From assembly GCA_963828385.1 (NCBI GenBank), contig CAWHEF010000002.1, positions 1,426,001-1,490,000 on the forward strand: a stretch of DNA of 64,000 nt. Reading direction: 5' to 3'. The notes beneath the pieces were generated by a model that saw nothing but the letters and a program-made list of their open reading frames with translations, did not search any database and was not told the DNA's origin. Both the position numbers and the translations under genes were made by a program. The DNA comes from Bog-756 sp963828385 (GTDB lineage Bacteria; Actinomycetota; Acidimicrobiia; Acidimicrobiales; RAAP-2). How positions within the stretch are numbered: position 1 is the stretch's first letter; each line of letters opens with the position of its first letter. Of the stretch, positions 1-8,945 are shown piece after piece.

Positions 1-827
1 TGAAGCCAGGCGAGCGCCGGCGAGGGGTGGTCTCCTCGGTCGTGAACTTCGGCGCGTTCGTCGACCTCGGCGGGATGGATGGACTCGTGCACGTGTCCGA
101 GCTCTCGTGGAAGCACGTCGACCATCCCTCGTCGGTGGTGTCGGTGGGCGACGAGATCGAGGTCGAGGTGCTCGATGTCGATCTGTCCAAGGAGCGGATC
201 AGCCTCTCGCTCAAGTCCACCCAGACCGATCCCTGGCAGGAATTCGCCAATTCCCATCAGGTCGGCGAGCTGGTCTACGGACGGATCACCAAGCTGGTGC
301 CGTTCGGAGCCTTCGTGCAGGTCGGCGACGGCATCGAGGGACTGGTCCACATCTCCGAGATGGCCGGTCACCACGTCGACCTCCCCGAGCAGGTGGTCAC
401 GCCGGGAGAGGAGCTGTGGGTCAAGATCATCGACATCGACCTGCAACGCCGCCGGATCAGCCTCTCCATCAAGCAAGCTGCCGAGGGGGGTGAAGTCTCC
501 GAGGAGTACCGGGAGGCATTCGGCGAGCACGCCTACGACGCCGAGGGAAACTACGTGGGCCCGGTCGAGTTCGCCGAGGCGGAGTTCACACCGGAGACCG
601 AAGCCCAGGCGGCGTGGGCGGACTACGTCGCCGAGCACGGCACGACCGGGGATGCACCGGGCGAGTCCGACGCCACCGGCGACGGCGTCGAGAGCGCCCC
701 GGAGCCAGGTGAGGTGCCCGCCTCGGAGGAGGGTCCATCAGCGACAGGTGCCGAGCCCGCTGCCCAGCCGCCCGGCGAGGGGCCGGCCGGCGAGAAGCCG
801 ACCACTGAGCAACCGGCCGCCGACTGA
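1..827 (+). CDS. rpsA: 30S ribosomal protein S1, C-terminal part (cut by window start)
   Basis: The reading frame is open from base 3, so the gene enters from the left and only its C-terminal part is present. Two S1/OB-fold RNA-binding repeats are visible, each with the typical pattern of FGAFV, DGLVH or EGLVH, a serine-glutamate pair and a closing run with RRISLS or ERISLS. S1 binds mRNA and helps load it on the 30S subunit. After the last repeat comes an acidic tail rich in Glu, Pro, Ala and Gly (about 100 residues), common in actinobacterial S1. In many actinobacteria rpsA is followed closely by coaE; here coaE lies 12 kb downstream, behind the importer operon and glycan genes. The next gene is convergent, 25 bases away. 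Confidence 0.95.
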   Translation, partial: KPGERRRGVVSSVVNFGAFVDLGGMDGLVHVSELSWKHVDHPSSVVSVGDEIEVEVLDVDLSKERISLSLKSTQTDPWQEFANSHQVGELVYGRITKLVPFGAFVQVGDGIEGLVHISEMAGHHVDLPEQVVTPGEELWVKIIDIDLQRRRISLSIKQAAEGGEVSEEYREAFGEHAYDAEGNYVGPVEFAEAEFTPETEAQAAWADYVAEHGTTGDAPGESDATGDGVESAPEPGEVPASEEGPSATGAEPAAQPPGEGPAGEKPTTEQPAAD

Positions 828-852
828 CTGCCGGCGGCGAGTCGGTCTGCCG

Positions 853-1905
853 TCAGGCTCCTGCTGGGGCCGAATCGGCGGCCGTGACGGCGTGGCGCGG
901 TGCCGGGTTCTCCGTCAGCGGGAAGTGGCACGCCACCTGGTGGCCGGGTGCGATGTCCCGGAGCAGGGGCTCCTCGGTGGCGCACCGGTCCTGGGCGTAG
1001 GGGCACCGGGTGCGGAAGCGACAGCCGGAGGGGGGGTTGAGCGGCGAGGGGATCTCACCCTGTAGCGGCTCGTGGGCAGAGACATGCTCCGGGTCGGGCT
1101 CGGGGATGGAGGCGAGCAGCGCCTCGGTGTAGGGGTGAGCGGCAGCGTGGTAGAGGTCGTCCGGCTGGGCGATCTCCACCAGCTTCCCGAGGTACATCAC
1201 GGCCACCCGGTCGCTCACGTTCTTCACCACGGCGAGATCGTGGGCGATGAAGACCATCGTCAGGTGGAACTTCTCCTTCAGGTCGGCGAGCAGATTGAGG
1301 ATCTGGGCCTGAACGGACACGTCCAGGGCCGAGACGGGTTCGTCGCAGATCAGAAGCTCGGGATCGGCCATCAGCGCCCGGGCGATGCTGATCCGCTGGC
1401 ACTGCCCCCCGGAGAACTCCTGAGGACGTCGGTCCCCGGCGGCGTCGGGATCGATGCCGACGGACTCGAGCATCTCCCGAACCTTCTGCTGGCGCTCCTC
1501 CTTGGTCCCCCGGCGCCAGATGTTCAGAGGCTCGGCCACGATGTCACGGACCCGACGGCGGGGGTTGAGGGAGGAGATGGGATCCTGGAAGATCATCTGG
1601 ATCTTGGTGCGGACCCTGCGGAGCTCGCGCTTGGACAGGGCTCCCAGGTCCCGGCCCCGGTAGATGACCCTTCCCGATGTGGCCGGTTGCACGTTGACAA
1701 GGGCCTTGCCGGTGGTGGACTTGCCGCACCCGGACTCGCCGACCAGTCCGAGAGTCTCGCCGGTTTTCAAGGAGAAGGAGACACCGGAGACGGCATGGAC
1801 GCGCTGGTGACCGCTCTTGAACTCGACGACCAGGTGATCTGCCCTCAGGACGACGTCGTCATCCGCAATCTGGTCGGTGCTCGGTGCCTCGGTCGTGTCT
1901 GTCAT
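853..1905 (-). CDS. Oligopeptide/dipeptide ABC transporter ATPase, DppF/OppF type
   Basis: Cytoplasmic ATPase subunit of a peptide- or nickel-type importer; 350 residues. Walker A GESGCGKST is at residues 56-64, the ABC signature SGGQ at 165-168 and Walker B LLICDEP at 184-190. The C-terminus has the cysteine-containing oligopeptide-ABC extension (GCRFRTRCPYAQ). The ATG at 1903-1905 overlaps the TGA of the upstream ATPase gene in an ATGA junction, which fixes the start; a longer reading from 2058 would be an arginine-rich shadow of that gene. It is the last gene of a five-gene operon in the order binding protein, permease, permease, ATPase, ATPase. Substrate cannot be read from sequence. Confidence 0.94.
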   Translation of the reverse strand: MTDTTEAPSTDQIADDDVVLRADHLVVEFKSGHQRVHAVSGVSFSLKTGETLGLVGESGCGKSTTGKALVNVQPATSGRVIYRGRDLGALSKRELRRVRTKIQMIFQDPISSLNPRRRVRDIVAEPLNIWRRGTKEERQQKVREMLESVGIDPDAAGDRRPQEFSGGQCQRISIARALMADPELLICDEPVSALDVSVQAQILNLLADLKEKFHLTMVFIAHDLAVVKNVSDRVAVMYLGKLVEIAQPDDLYHAAAHPYTEALLASIPEPDPEHVSAHEPLQGEIPSPLNPPSGCRFRTRCPYAQDRCATEEPLLRDIAPGHQVACHFPLTENPAPRHAVTAADSAPAGA

Positions 1906-3077
1906 GAGGGCTCGCCGCCTTGGTCGGCACCGCCTCCGACACCGGGGCCACCGCCGACACCGGCGACGGCGGACTGGCCTCCCGGCGTGCCCACCGTGTC
2001 TCCCCGACCGTTCGGTCCGGAGGGCGCGGTGGGCACCCCGTTCACCAGTGGGAACCAACAGGCGAAGAGGTGGTCGGGCGTGCCGGCTGTCCGGAGCGGC
2101 GGCTCTGACTCACGGCACTTGTCCTGCGCATAGGGACAACGGGGCGCGAAGCGACAGCCGGGCGGCGGGTGGATGAGGTCGGGCGGGCGGCCGGCGATGG
2201 CGTGCAGTCGGGTTCCGCTCGGCTCTGACAGCCGGGGAATGGAGTCCATGAGGGCCTGGGTGTAGGGCATGCGAGTCTCGGCGAAGAGAGTCGAGGTGGG
2301 TGCCCGTTCGACGACCTTGCCGGCGTACATCACGGCGATGTCGTCAGCTCGGCTGGCCACGACGCCGAGATCGTGGGTGACCAGCATCACCGCCATGTGG
2401 CGCTCGCGCTGGAGGTCGGCGAGCAGATCGAGGATCTGGGCCTGGACGGTCACATCCAACCCGGTGGTCGGCTCGTCCGCCATCACCATGCGCGGTGCGC
2501 ATGCGAGAGCGATGGCGATCATGACCCGTTGACGCTGGCCGCCCGACAGCTGGAAGGGGAACCAGGCCACCCGTTCCTCGGGGGAGGGAATGCCGACGGA
2601 TCTGAGGAGCTCGACGGCCGTGGCGTCGGCCTCCTTGCGATCCTGGCCCAGATGGAGCCGGAGGGACTCGGCGATCTGCTGTCCGATCTTCTTGACCGGG
2701 TTCAGCGCCGTCATCGGGTCCTGGAAGATCATGCTGAGCTCGGCCCCCCACACCTGACGGAGCTGCTGGTTGTCCATCGAGGTGAGCTCGTGGCCGGCGA
2801 ACGTGACGGTGCCGCTCTTCACGACGTCGTGTGGCGGGAGCAGCCCCATGATCGACCGGGCCAGTACCGTCTTCCCCGATCCGGACTCCCCGACGACGCC
2901 GAGTGTCTTGCCCGGACTGACCGTCAGCGAGACCCCGTCGACAGCGTGCACGGTCCCCCGTGTCGTACGGAAAGAGGTGTGGAGGTCGTCCACGACGAGG
3001 AGCGGATCGATGCTGCGATTCGCATCGGCGAACGTGACCGCCCCCGAGCCCCGGCGCTTCCTGCCCGCAAGGTTCAC
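1902..3077 (-). CDS. Oligopeptide/dipeptide ABC transporter ATPase, DppD/OppD type
   Basis: Second ATPase of the same importer; 391 residues. Walker A GESGSGKT lies near residues 63-70, followed by the signature LSGGQRQR and Walker B MVMADEPTTGLD. The C-terminus carries the oligopeptide-ABC cysteine region (GCRFAPRCPYAQ) and then a Gly-rich tail. I chose the GTG at 3075-3077 because it overlaps the stop of the upstream permease as GTGA; an upstream ATG reading to 3236 runs antiparallel to no domain and lies inside the permease gene. DppD and DppF type ATPases usually work as a heterodimer, and both are here. Confidence 0.93.
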   Translation of the reverse strand: MNLAGRKRRGSGAVTFADANRSIDPLLVVDDLHTSFRTTRGTVHAVDGVSLTVSPGKTLGVVGESGSGKTVLARSIMGLLPPHDVVKSGTVTFAGHELTSMDNQQLRQVWGAELSMIFQDPMTALNPVKKIGQQIAESLRLHLGQDRKEADATAVELLRSVGIPSPEERVAWFPFQLSGGQRQRVMIAIALACAPRMVMADEPTTGLDVTVQAQILDLLADLQRERHMAVMLVTHDLGVVASRADDIAVMYAGKVVERAPTSTLFAETRMPYTQALMDSIPRLSEPSGTRLHAIAGRPPDLIHPPPGCRFAPRCPYAQDKCRESEPPLRTAGTPDHLFACWFPLVNGVPTAPSGPNGRGDTVGTPGGQSAVAGVGGGPGVGGGADQGGEPS

Positions 3078-4033
3078 AGTAGCCCTTCTCTGATGTCGAA
3101 TCGCTGCCGGAGTCGGTCGCCGATCAGGTTGATCGAGAGGAGCAACAAGAACATGGCGAGCACGGGCCAGAGCATGATGTAGGGATTGGTCTGGATGTTG
3201 CCGTTCGCCGCCCCCTCGGAGATCATGTTGCCCCACGATGGTGTGGGCAGGGGGACCGAGAGGCCGAGGAAGGCCAGGGAGCCTTCGACGACGATGACAC
3301 CGGCCACGGTGATCAGCCCGAAGGTGACGGCCACCGGGATCACGTTGGGCAGGATCTCCCGGAAGACGATCCTGGAGGACGTGGCCCCGAGGGTGCGTGC
3401 GGCAACGACGAAGTCGCGGCCGGCGAAGGACAGGCTCGAGGCGCGCACGATCCGGAACAGGAGGGGGATGACGGCGATGCCGAGGATGAGGGTGATCTTG
3501 GGCAGCGACTGTCCCCAGAACGCCACGATGGCGATCACGGCCACGATGGCCGGGAAGGCCAGGAGGACGAACGAGCCGGCATTGAGGGCGACGTCGAGCC
3601 TGCCCCCCTTGTAGCCGGCGATGAGCCCGAGGGTGCCCCCGACCGCCAGGCCGATGGCGACGCTCACGAACCCGACGATGAGGGAGACCCGGGCGCCGAA
3701 GATGAGGCGGCTGAAGAGGTCACGTCCGAGGTCGTCCGTCCCGAGGAGGTGGTGGATGCTCGGCGATTGATTGATGGCGGCGTAGTTCTGGAAGGTGTCC
3801 TTCGGCAAGGGGAGGACGTTGGCGAAGACCGCCGCCAGGACCACCAGCCCGACCCATCCGACTGCCAGCCAGAACAGGAGGCCCATCGGCTTCTTCAACA
3901 GGACGTCGTCTGTCGCCAGGCCTTCGCTCTGCCGCGAGATCACCAACTCGTCCATGGCGGCCAGCCCGGGGACCTGGTCGTCCGTGGCGGCGCCGGAGAG
4001 CCTCGGATCCGCCACCCCGCTCGTCTCAGGCAT
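3074..4033 (-). CDS. Peptide-type ABC transporter permease, DppC/OppC type
   Basis: Inner-membrane permease of 319 residues. After a soluble N-terminus of about 45 residues come a first membrane segment (LLFWLAVGWVGLVVLAAVFA), a periplasmic stretch containing HLLGTDDLGRDLFSRLIFGAR, the hallmark of DppC-like permeases, and five further hydrophobic segments. The EAA-type coupling loop around RTLGATSSRIVFREILPN is present and contacts the ATPases. The ATG at 4031-4033 sits three bases after the stop of the partner permease. Confidence 0.94.
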   Translation of the reverse strand: MPETSGVADPRLSGAATDDQVPGLAAMDELVISRQSEGLATDDVLLKKPMGLLFWLAVGWVGLVVLAAVFANVLPLPKDTFQNYAAINQSPSIHHLLGTDDLGRDLFSRLIFGARVSLIVGFVSVAIGLAVGGTLGLIAGYKGGRLDVALNAGSFVLLAFPAIVAVIAIVAFWGQSLPKITLILGIAVIPLLFRIVRASSLSFAGRDFVVAARTLGATSSRIVFREILPNVIPVAVTFGLITVAGVIVVEGSLAFLGLSVPLPTPSWGNMISEGAANGNIQTNPYIMLWPVLAMFLLLLSINLIGDRLRQRFDIREGLL

Positions 4034-4036
4034 CGG

Positions 4037-4981
4037 TCACCCCCGCGCCACCCTCGGATCGACAACCGTGTACACGAAGTCGATGATGAATTGAATCACC
4101 ACATAGGCCACCGCCACGACCAGGGTGATGCCCTGGACGACGAGGTAGTCCCGTTGGTTGACGGCGCCGACCAAGGAGTACCCCAGGCCGGGCATGGCGA
4201 ACAGGTACTCGACGATGAACGCCCCGGCGATGAGGGCCCCGATGTTGATACCGGCGGCGGTCAGCAGGGAGGAAGACGAGGGCCGGAAGGCGTGACGCCA
4301 CATGATCCGGCGTGAGGACAGACCCTTGGACCGGGCCATGGTGATGAAGTCCTCCTGCAGGGTGCTGATCAGATCCGACCGGAAGAGGCGGTAGTACACG
4401 GCGATGGAGCCGGCCGTGATGGCGAGGGAGGGGAGGACCATGTTCCGGAGGTTGGTCCCGATGCCCTGACTGAGGGGAGTGAACCCTGTCGCCGGCAGCC
4501 AGTGCAGGCTCACGGCGAAGATGGCCACGAGGATGGGGGCGATGACGAACGGAGGCAGGGCCAGCAGGCCGAAGGTGCCCGTCGTCGCCACGTTGTCGAC
4601 CGGCAGGTTGGGCTTGCGTGAGGTGACGAGGGCGAGTGGGATCGACACGGCGAACGCGAGGACCTGGGAGATCACGATCAACTCGACGTCGATGGGCCAT
4701 CCGGTGGAGATGATGTGCGTGACCGACTCGTGGGTGAGGTAGGACTGGCCCAGATTGCCGTGGAACACGTTGGTCAACCAGATGGTGTATTGGTTCCAGA
4801 GCGGTTTGTTGAGCCCGAGCTGCTGGAACAAAACGGCGCGGTTGTGGGCGGTGTCGTTGGGCCCGAGGATGATGACCGAGGGATCGCCGGGCAGCAGGTG
4901 GACGAGCAGGAAGGCCAGGACGGAGATGATGAACGTCACCACCACGAGTTGGATGAACCGTCTGACGAAGTATTTGACCAT
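4037..4981 (-). CDS. Peptide-type ABC transporter permease, DppB/OppB type
   Basis: Inner-membrane permease of 314 residues, partner of the DppC-like protein. It starts with a short basic N-terminus and a first membrane segment (VKYFVRRFIQLVVVTFIIS), followed by the large periplasmic domain with PGDPSV and LGLNKPLWNQY, typical of DppB. The coupling loop is around ARSKGLSSRRIMWRHAFRP. It is the second gene of the operon, 36 bases after the binding-protein gene. Six hydrophobic segments can be counted, as expected for the family. Confidence 0.94.
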   Translation of the reverse strand: MVKYFVRRFIQLVVVTFIISVLAFLLVHLLPGDPSVIILGPNDTAHNRAVLFQQLGLNKPLWNQYTIWLTNVFHGNLGQSYLTHESVTHIISTGWPIDVELIVISQVLAFAVSIPLALVTSRKPNLPVDNVATTGTFGLLALPPFVIAPILVAIFAVSLHWLPATGFTPLSQGIGTNLRNMVLPSLAITAGSIAVYYRLFRSDLISTLQEDFITMARSKGLSSRRIMWRHAFRPSSSSLLTAAGINIGALIAGAFIVEYLFAMPGLGYSLVGAVNQRDYLVVQGITLVVAVAYVVIQFIIDFVYTVVDPRVARG

Positions 4982-5017
4982 GGTGTGCTGATGTGCCCGT
5001 GAGCCTGTTCGAACCGC

Positions 5018-6715
5018 CTATTTCGCCAGCCAGACCTGGGTGGGGAAGAAGATCCCCTCCTCGAACCCCCACTGGGGACCGCCATCGGGGAGGGTGGGGT
5101 TTGCGAAGTTCTGGACCCGCTCCGAGGCGACCTCGGAGAAGACCATCTGCTGGACCCACAGGTAGGGGAGCTGCTTGGCCAGCTGCTCGTTGACCGTCTT
5201 GTAGGCCGACACCCTGGTGGCCTGGTTGGTGGTGTGCCGTCCCTGGAGCAGTGCCGCCTCGAGGGTCGGGTCGTTGATCCGGGTGAAGTTGAGCCCGAGC
5301 GTGCCGATGGGCGAGATGGTGGTCGTGCTCCACCACACGTAGTTGAGGTCGGGGTTGACCGCCCCGAACTGGTAGGAGGTGACCGCCTGGAACTTGCCCA
5401 AGATGAAGTCGTCGATGATGGTGGCCTGCTCCACTTGGGACAGGGTCACGTTGAACCCGACCTGCTCCCACATCTGCTGGACGGCCTGGACCAGCTTGAT
5501 GGCGTAGGGGCTCGGGATGGTGAGCAGGTTGAGAGTCGGGGTCCCGTGCTTGGCCTTGTACACGTTCACCAGGTCCTTGGCGCCCGAAGGATCGTAGGTG
5601 GGGTAGCCGGTGTCGCTGTAGTAGGGCGAACCGGGGAGGAAGAGGCCGCTGATCGGCTTCTGCGCCGGGCCGCCGAGGACCTTCTGGGCCTCCTCCTGGT
5701 TCAGCGACTTGGCCAGGGCCTGGCGGATGCTCAGGTCGTCGGTGGGCGGGGTGAGCGTGTTCAGCATGATGAAGGTCATCGTGGGCTGGCCGATGATGTT
5801 GTTGAACGAGTCGAGCAGCTGGAACCCCGAACCTCCCGAGCCCGAGAAGTCGGTGGGCGTCGTGGGTGTGGCCGACTCGAGCATGTCGATCCCGCCGGAC
5901 CGGAGGGTGGCCTCGGCCTGGGTGGCGTCGGGGATGGGCTTGAACGTGATCGAGTCGAGGTAGGGCAGCCCGGGGCGCCAGTAGTTCGGGTTGCGGGTGG
6001 CGGTGAAGTGGTCGTTGGGCTGCCACTGGGAGTAGATGAACGGCCCGGTGCCGATGGGGGTGGGCGTGGCCGACGGATTGCCCTGGACCTGGTTGATCAT
6101 GGCCTCGCCGACCACGTAGCCCACCTGGGTGGTGAGGCCGGCGGGGAAGGTGGGATTGGGCCCGGTCAGGTTGAACACCATTGTCATGGCGTCGGGGGTG
6201 GAGACCGAGCCGACCTGCTTCAGGGCGGTGCCGGTCAGGGCGGACGTCTTCAGGGCGTTGAAGTTGGCCATCACCACGGCCGAGGTGAGGTCGGACCCGT
6301 CGTTGAACTTGATGCCGGGACGGAGGGTCATCGTCCAGACGTCGAACGTCGCGTTCGGCGTCATCGACTTGGCCAGGTAGGGCTGGATCGACCCGTCGGC
6401 GGCCACGGCCATGAGCGGGTCGTAGACGGTGTTGGCGTAGAGGAAGCCGTTGGTGTCCCAGTGGTTGTTGGGCGGATAGAAGCCGTCGATCTCGGCGATG
6501 GTGCCGACGGTGAGGGATCCTCCCCGCACCGGGCTGCCCTTGCCGATGCCGGGCTTGGCTCCTGTCCCGCTCGAGGTCGTGGTGCCGGTCGAACCGGACG
6601 ACGACGAGCAGCCGGCGAGCACGCTGCCGGCACCCGCCCCCAGCATCACCACCCCGCCGGCGGCCGCCCCGCGGGTCAGAAAGGTCCGGCGGCTGATCCC
6701 ATCGCCTGCTGTCAT
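5018..6715 (-). CDS. Family 5 solute-binding lipoprotein (peptide/nickel type), Tat signal
   Basis: Extracytoplasmic binding protein of the importer, 565 residues, first gene of the operon. The N-terminus has a twin-arginine motif (SRRTFL, residues 8-13), a hydrophobic stretch and a lipobox LAGC with Cys36 for lipid attachment, followed by a Ser/Gly/Thr-rich linker. The body has SBP_bac_5 features: a segment on conditions of the assay-type fold with RPGIKFNDGSDLTSAVV and the late ARVSAYKTVNEQLAKQLPYL. I chose the ATG at 6713-6715 because the signal begins there and GGGGGAAG stands about six bases upstream; a longer reading to 6880 would put 55 arginine-rich residues before the signal. Ligand is unknown; oligopeptides are the default guess for this subfamily. 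Confidence 0.93.
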   Translation of the reverse strand: MTAGDGISRRTFLTRGAAAGGVVMLGAGAGSVLAGCSSSSGSTGTTTSSGTGAKPGIGKGSPVRGGSLTVGTIAEIDGFYPPNNHWDTNGFLYANTVYDPLMAVAADGSIQPYLAKSMTPNATFDVWTMTLRPGIKFNDGSDLTSAVVMANFNALKTSALTGTALKQVGSVSTPDAMTMVFNLTGPNPTFPAGLTTQVGYVVGEAMINQVQGNPSATPTPIGTGPFIYSQWQPNDHFTATRNPNYWRPGLPYLDSITFKPIPDATQAEATLRSGGIDMLESATPTTPTDFSGSGGSGFQLLDSFNNIIGQPTMTFIMLNTLTPPTDDLSIRQALAKSLNQEEAQKVLGGPAQKPISGLFLPGSPYYSDTGYPTYDPSGAKDLVNVYKAKHGTPTLNLLTIPSPYAIKLVQAVQQMWEQVGFNVTLSQVEQATIIDDFILGKFQAVTSYQFGAVNPDLNYVWWSTTTISPIGTLGLNFTRINDPTLEAALLQGRHTTNQATRVSAYKTVNEQLAKQLPYLWVQQMVFSEVASERVQNFANPTLPDGGPQWGFEEGIFFPTQVWLAK

Positions 6716-7185
6716 TCGACTTCCCCCATCTCTCAGTCCCTGCCCCGTCCCCGTCCGGTCCCGCACCCGGTGGTCACCGCTGCCGGCGTTCTCACCGGTC
6801 GGTGCGGACCCGCCCGGTCGGCCGACAGCACTCTGCCACAAGGCGAACTCTGCCACAGCTGGATACCTGCGTGGGCGCACGTTACTGCGACCCGGTCACC
6901 CGGTCCATGCCCGGTTTGCGCCCGGTCGGGACCGAACCCGTATGAGGAAGGGTTCCCGTCGGACGGCGGACGACCCACTATCCTGCACAGCGCGAAGTCC
7001 CGAGCGGACCCGTGCCCCGCGACGGTCCGGGCACAGCCTGAAGGAGCCGGAAGGAGCCGGAGGGGTTCGGCGGGTACACGGCCGTCCCGACCGGAGTCGA
7101 AGCTCACCACCCCTGCCCCGTCAGGAAGCCGGACGCAAGCCCGGCGGCCCCAACAGCTCCCTAACAGCGAAGGAATTCACCACCA
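6716..7185. other. Intergenic region between divergent dpp-type operon and glycan cassette
   Basis: 470 bases between two divergent start codons, so it should hold promoters for both directions. On the plus strand a TATCCT box at 6979-6984 could serve the oxidoreductase with a leader of about 200 bases. At 7040-7062 a purine-rich unit gaaggagccg is repeated in tandem. No gene is apparent on either strand; the open frames crossing it are rich in Arg, Pro and Gly. Confidence 0.5.
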
Positions 7186-8830
7186 GTGGCAGGACCCAGG
7201 GCGAAGACGAGCGGCGCATCGTCCGGAGAGGGCGTCGGGGGCGGGGCCGGCGCTGACCGTGCCCCCGTGGTCGTCATCGGCGCGGGCCCGGCCGGGCTCA
7301 CGGCCGCCCACGAGCTGGCCGAGGCCGGCGACCCGGTCGTCGTCGTCGAACAGGACGGCGTGGTCGGGGGGATCAGCCGCACCGTCGAGCGGGACGGTTG
7401 GCGCTTCGACATCGGGGGCCACCGGTTCTTCACCAAGGTCGCGCCCGGTCGAGGAGTTCTGGCACAAGGTCCTCCGCCGACGAGGACTTCCTGCTGCGAC
7501 CCCGGATGAGCCGCATCTTCTACGGGGGGAAGTTCTACGACTACCCGATCAAGCTCGGCAACGCCTCTCGAACCTCGGGCTCGATCGAGGCGTTCCGCTG
7601 CGGGCTGTCGTTCCTGTGGGTCCGGATCCGGCCGCCGAAGGACCTCTCGACCCTCGAGGGCTACATCGTCTCCAACTACGGCTGGCGCCTCTACGAGCAC
7701 TTCTTCAAGACGTACAACGAGAAGGTCTGGGGCGTGTCCGGCCTCGGAGATCTCCGCCGACTGGGGCGCCCAGCGCATCAAGGGCATGTCGCTGTGGAAC
7801 GCGGTATGGGAGCCGATCCGCTCCTCGCTGGCCGGCCGCCGCCGGGACAGGTCGAAGCAGGTGACCAGCCTCATCGAGGAGTTCCAGTACCCGAAGTACG
7901 GCCCGGGGATGATGTGGGAGCGGTGCGCGGAACAGGTGGCCGCACCTGGGCGGCGAGCATCGCGATGGAGACCTCGGCGGTGACCGTGCACGTCGAGGAG
8001 CGGCGGCCGCGGTCGCCGTCACCGTCACGGTCGCCCGACGGGCGACGAGCGGATTCCCGGTGTCCCACGTGATCTCGTCGATGCCGTTCACCGCGCTGGC
8101 CCGCAGTCGTCGACCCTCCGGTGCCCGCGGAGGTGCTGGCCGCCGCCGACGATCTGCACTACCGGGACTTCCTCACCGTGGCGCTCGTCGTGCCCGAGGA
8201 GCGCGGCTTCCCGGACAACTGGATCTACATCCACTCTCCCGAGGTCCAGGTCGGACGGATCCAGAACTTCGGGTCGTGGTCGCCGTACATGGTCAAGGAC
8301 GGCCGGACCTGCCTCGGCATGGAGTACTTCGTCTTCGAGGGCGACGAGCTGTGGACGAGGGCCGGACGACGACCTGGTGGCGCTGGCCACCGAGGAGCTG
8401 GCCGACATCGGGCTGGTCGACGCCGCGGACGTGGAGGCCGGCTACGTGGTGCGGATGCCCAAGGCCTATCCGGTCTACGACGACGTGCTACCGGGACAAC
8501 GTCGAGGTGCATCCGGCGGTGGTTCGAAGCGACACGCCCCGAACGTGCACCCGGTGGGCCGCAACGGGATGCACAAGTACAACAACCAGGACCATTCGAT
8601 GTACACGGCCATGCTGACCGTCGAGAACATCCACGGGGCCGACCACGACATCTGGTCGGTCAACGTGGAGGAGGAGTACCACGAGGACGACGACGCCAAG
8701 GACGGCGCGGGACCCGGACCGGCCGGGCCGGACCGGCCGGGACGCGCCCGTCGTTCCGCGCCCTGCGGCCACCGGTCGGGTGACGCGGCCGCCCGGGTCG
8801 AGAGTCGGCCCGGTGTCCCAGAGACGCTGA
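7186..8830 (+). CDS. FAD-dependent oxidoreductase, UDP-galactopyranose mutase/protoporphyrinogen-oxidase-like (frameshifted)
   Basis: The N-terminus shows a Rossmann FAD site (VVVIGAGPAGLTAAHELAE), the VGGISRTV segment and IGGHRFFTK, as in the NAD(P)/FAD amine-oxidase-like proteins found in polysaccharide loci. Later pieces also match this family: RPRMSRIFYGGKFYDYP, NYGWRLYEHFFKTYNEKVWG, the stretch from MSLWNAVWEPI and the C-terminal MHKYNNQDHSMYTAMLTVEN. These pieces sit in three frames; net +1 shifts are seen near 7447, 7475, 7746, 7940-7960, 8105, 8355, 8490 and 8545. Residues are conserved on both sides of each shift, so I read sequence errors in an intact gene. GTG at 7186 follows GAAGGA by about ten bases. 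The end is approximate, chosen from the frame that closes with a short Pro/Arg tail. Confidence 0.75.
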
Positions 8831-8945
8831 GCGGGGTCGGGGGCGTGAGCCGGCAGCCCGGGCCCGAACACGCCCCCGGGATCGGCCCACGGACGAGCCC
8901 GGTCTGGACGTCGATCCTCGAGGAGATCGAGCCGTCGTCGAACCC

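Noticed and set aside
4026..6026. Arginine/histidine/proline-rich minus-strand frame overlapping permease and binding-protein genes
   Set aside because: Out-of-frame shadow of the importer genes, which have intact motifs in their own frames.
5234..7864. Very long plus-strand open frame antisense to the binding-protein gene
   Set aside because: High-GC shadow frame without motifs; composition mirrors the minus-strand gene codon by codon.
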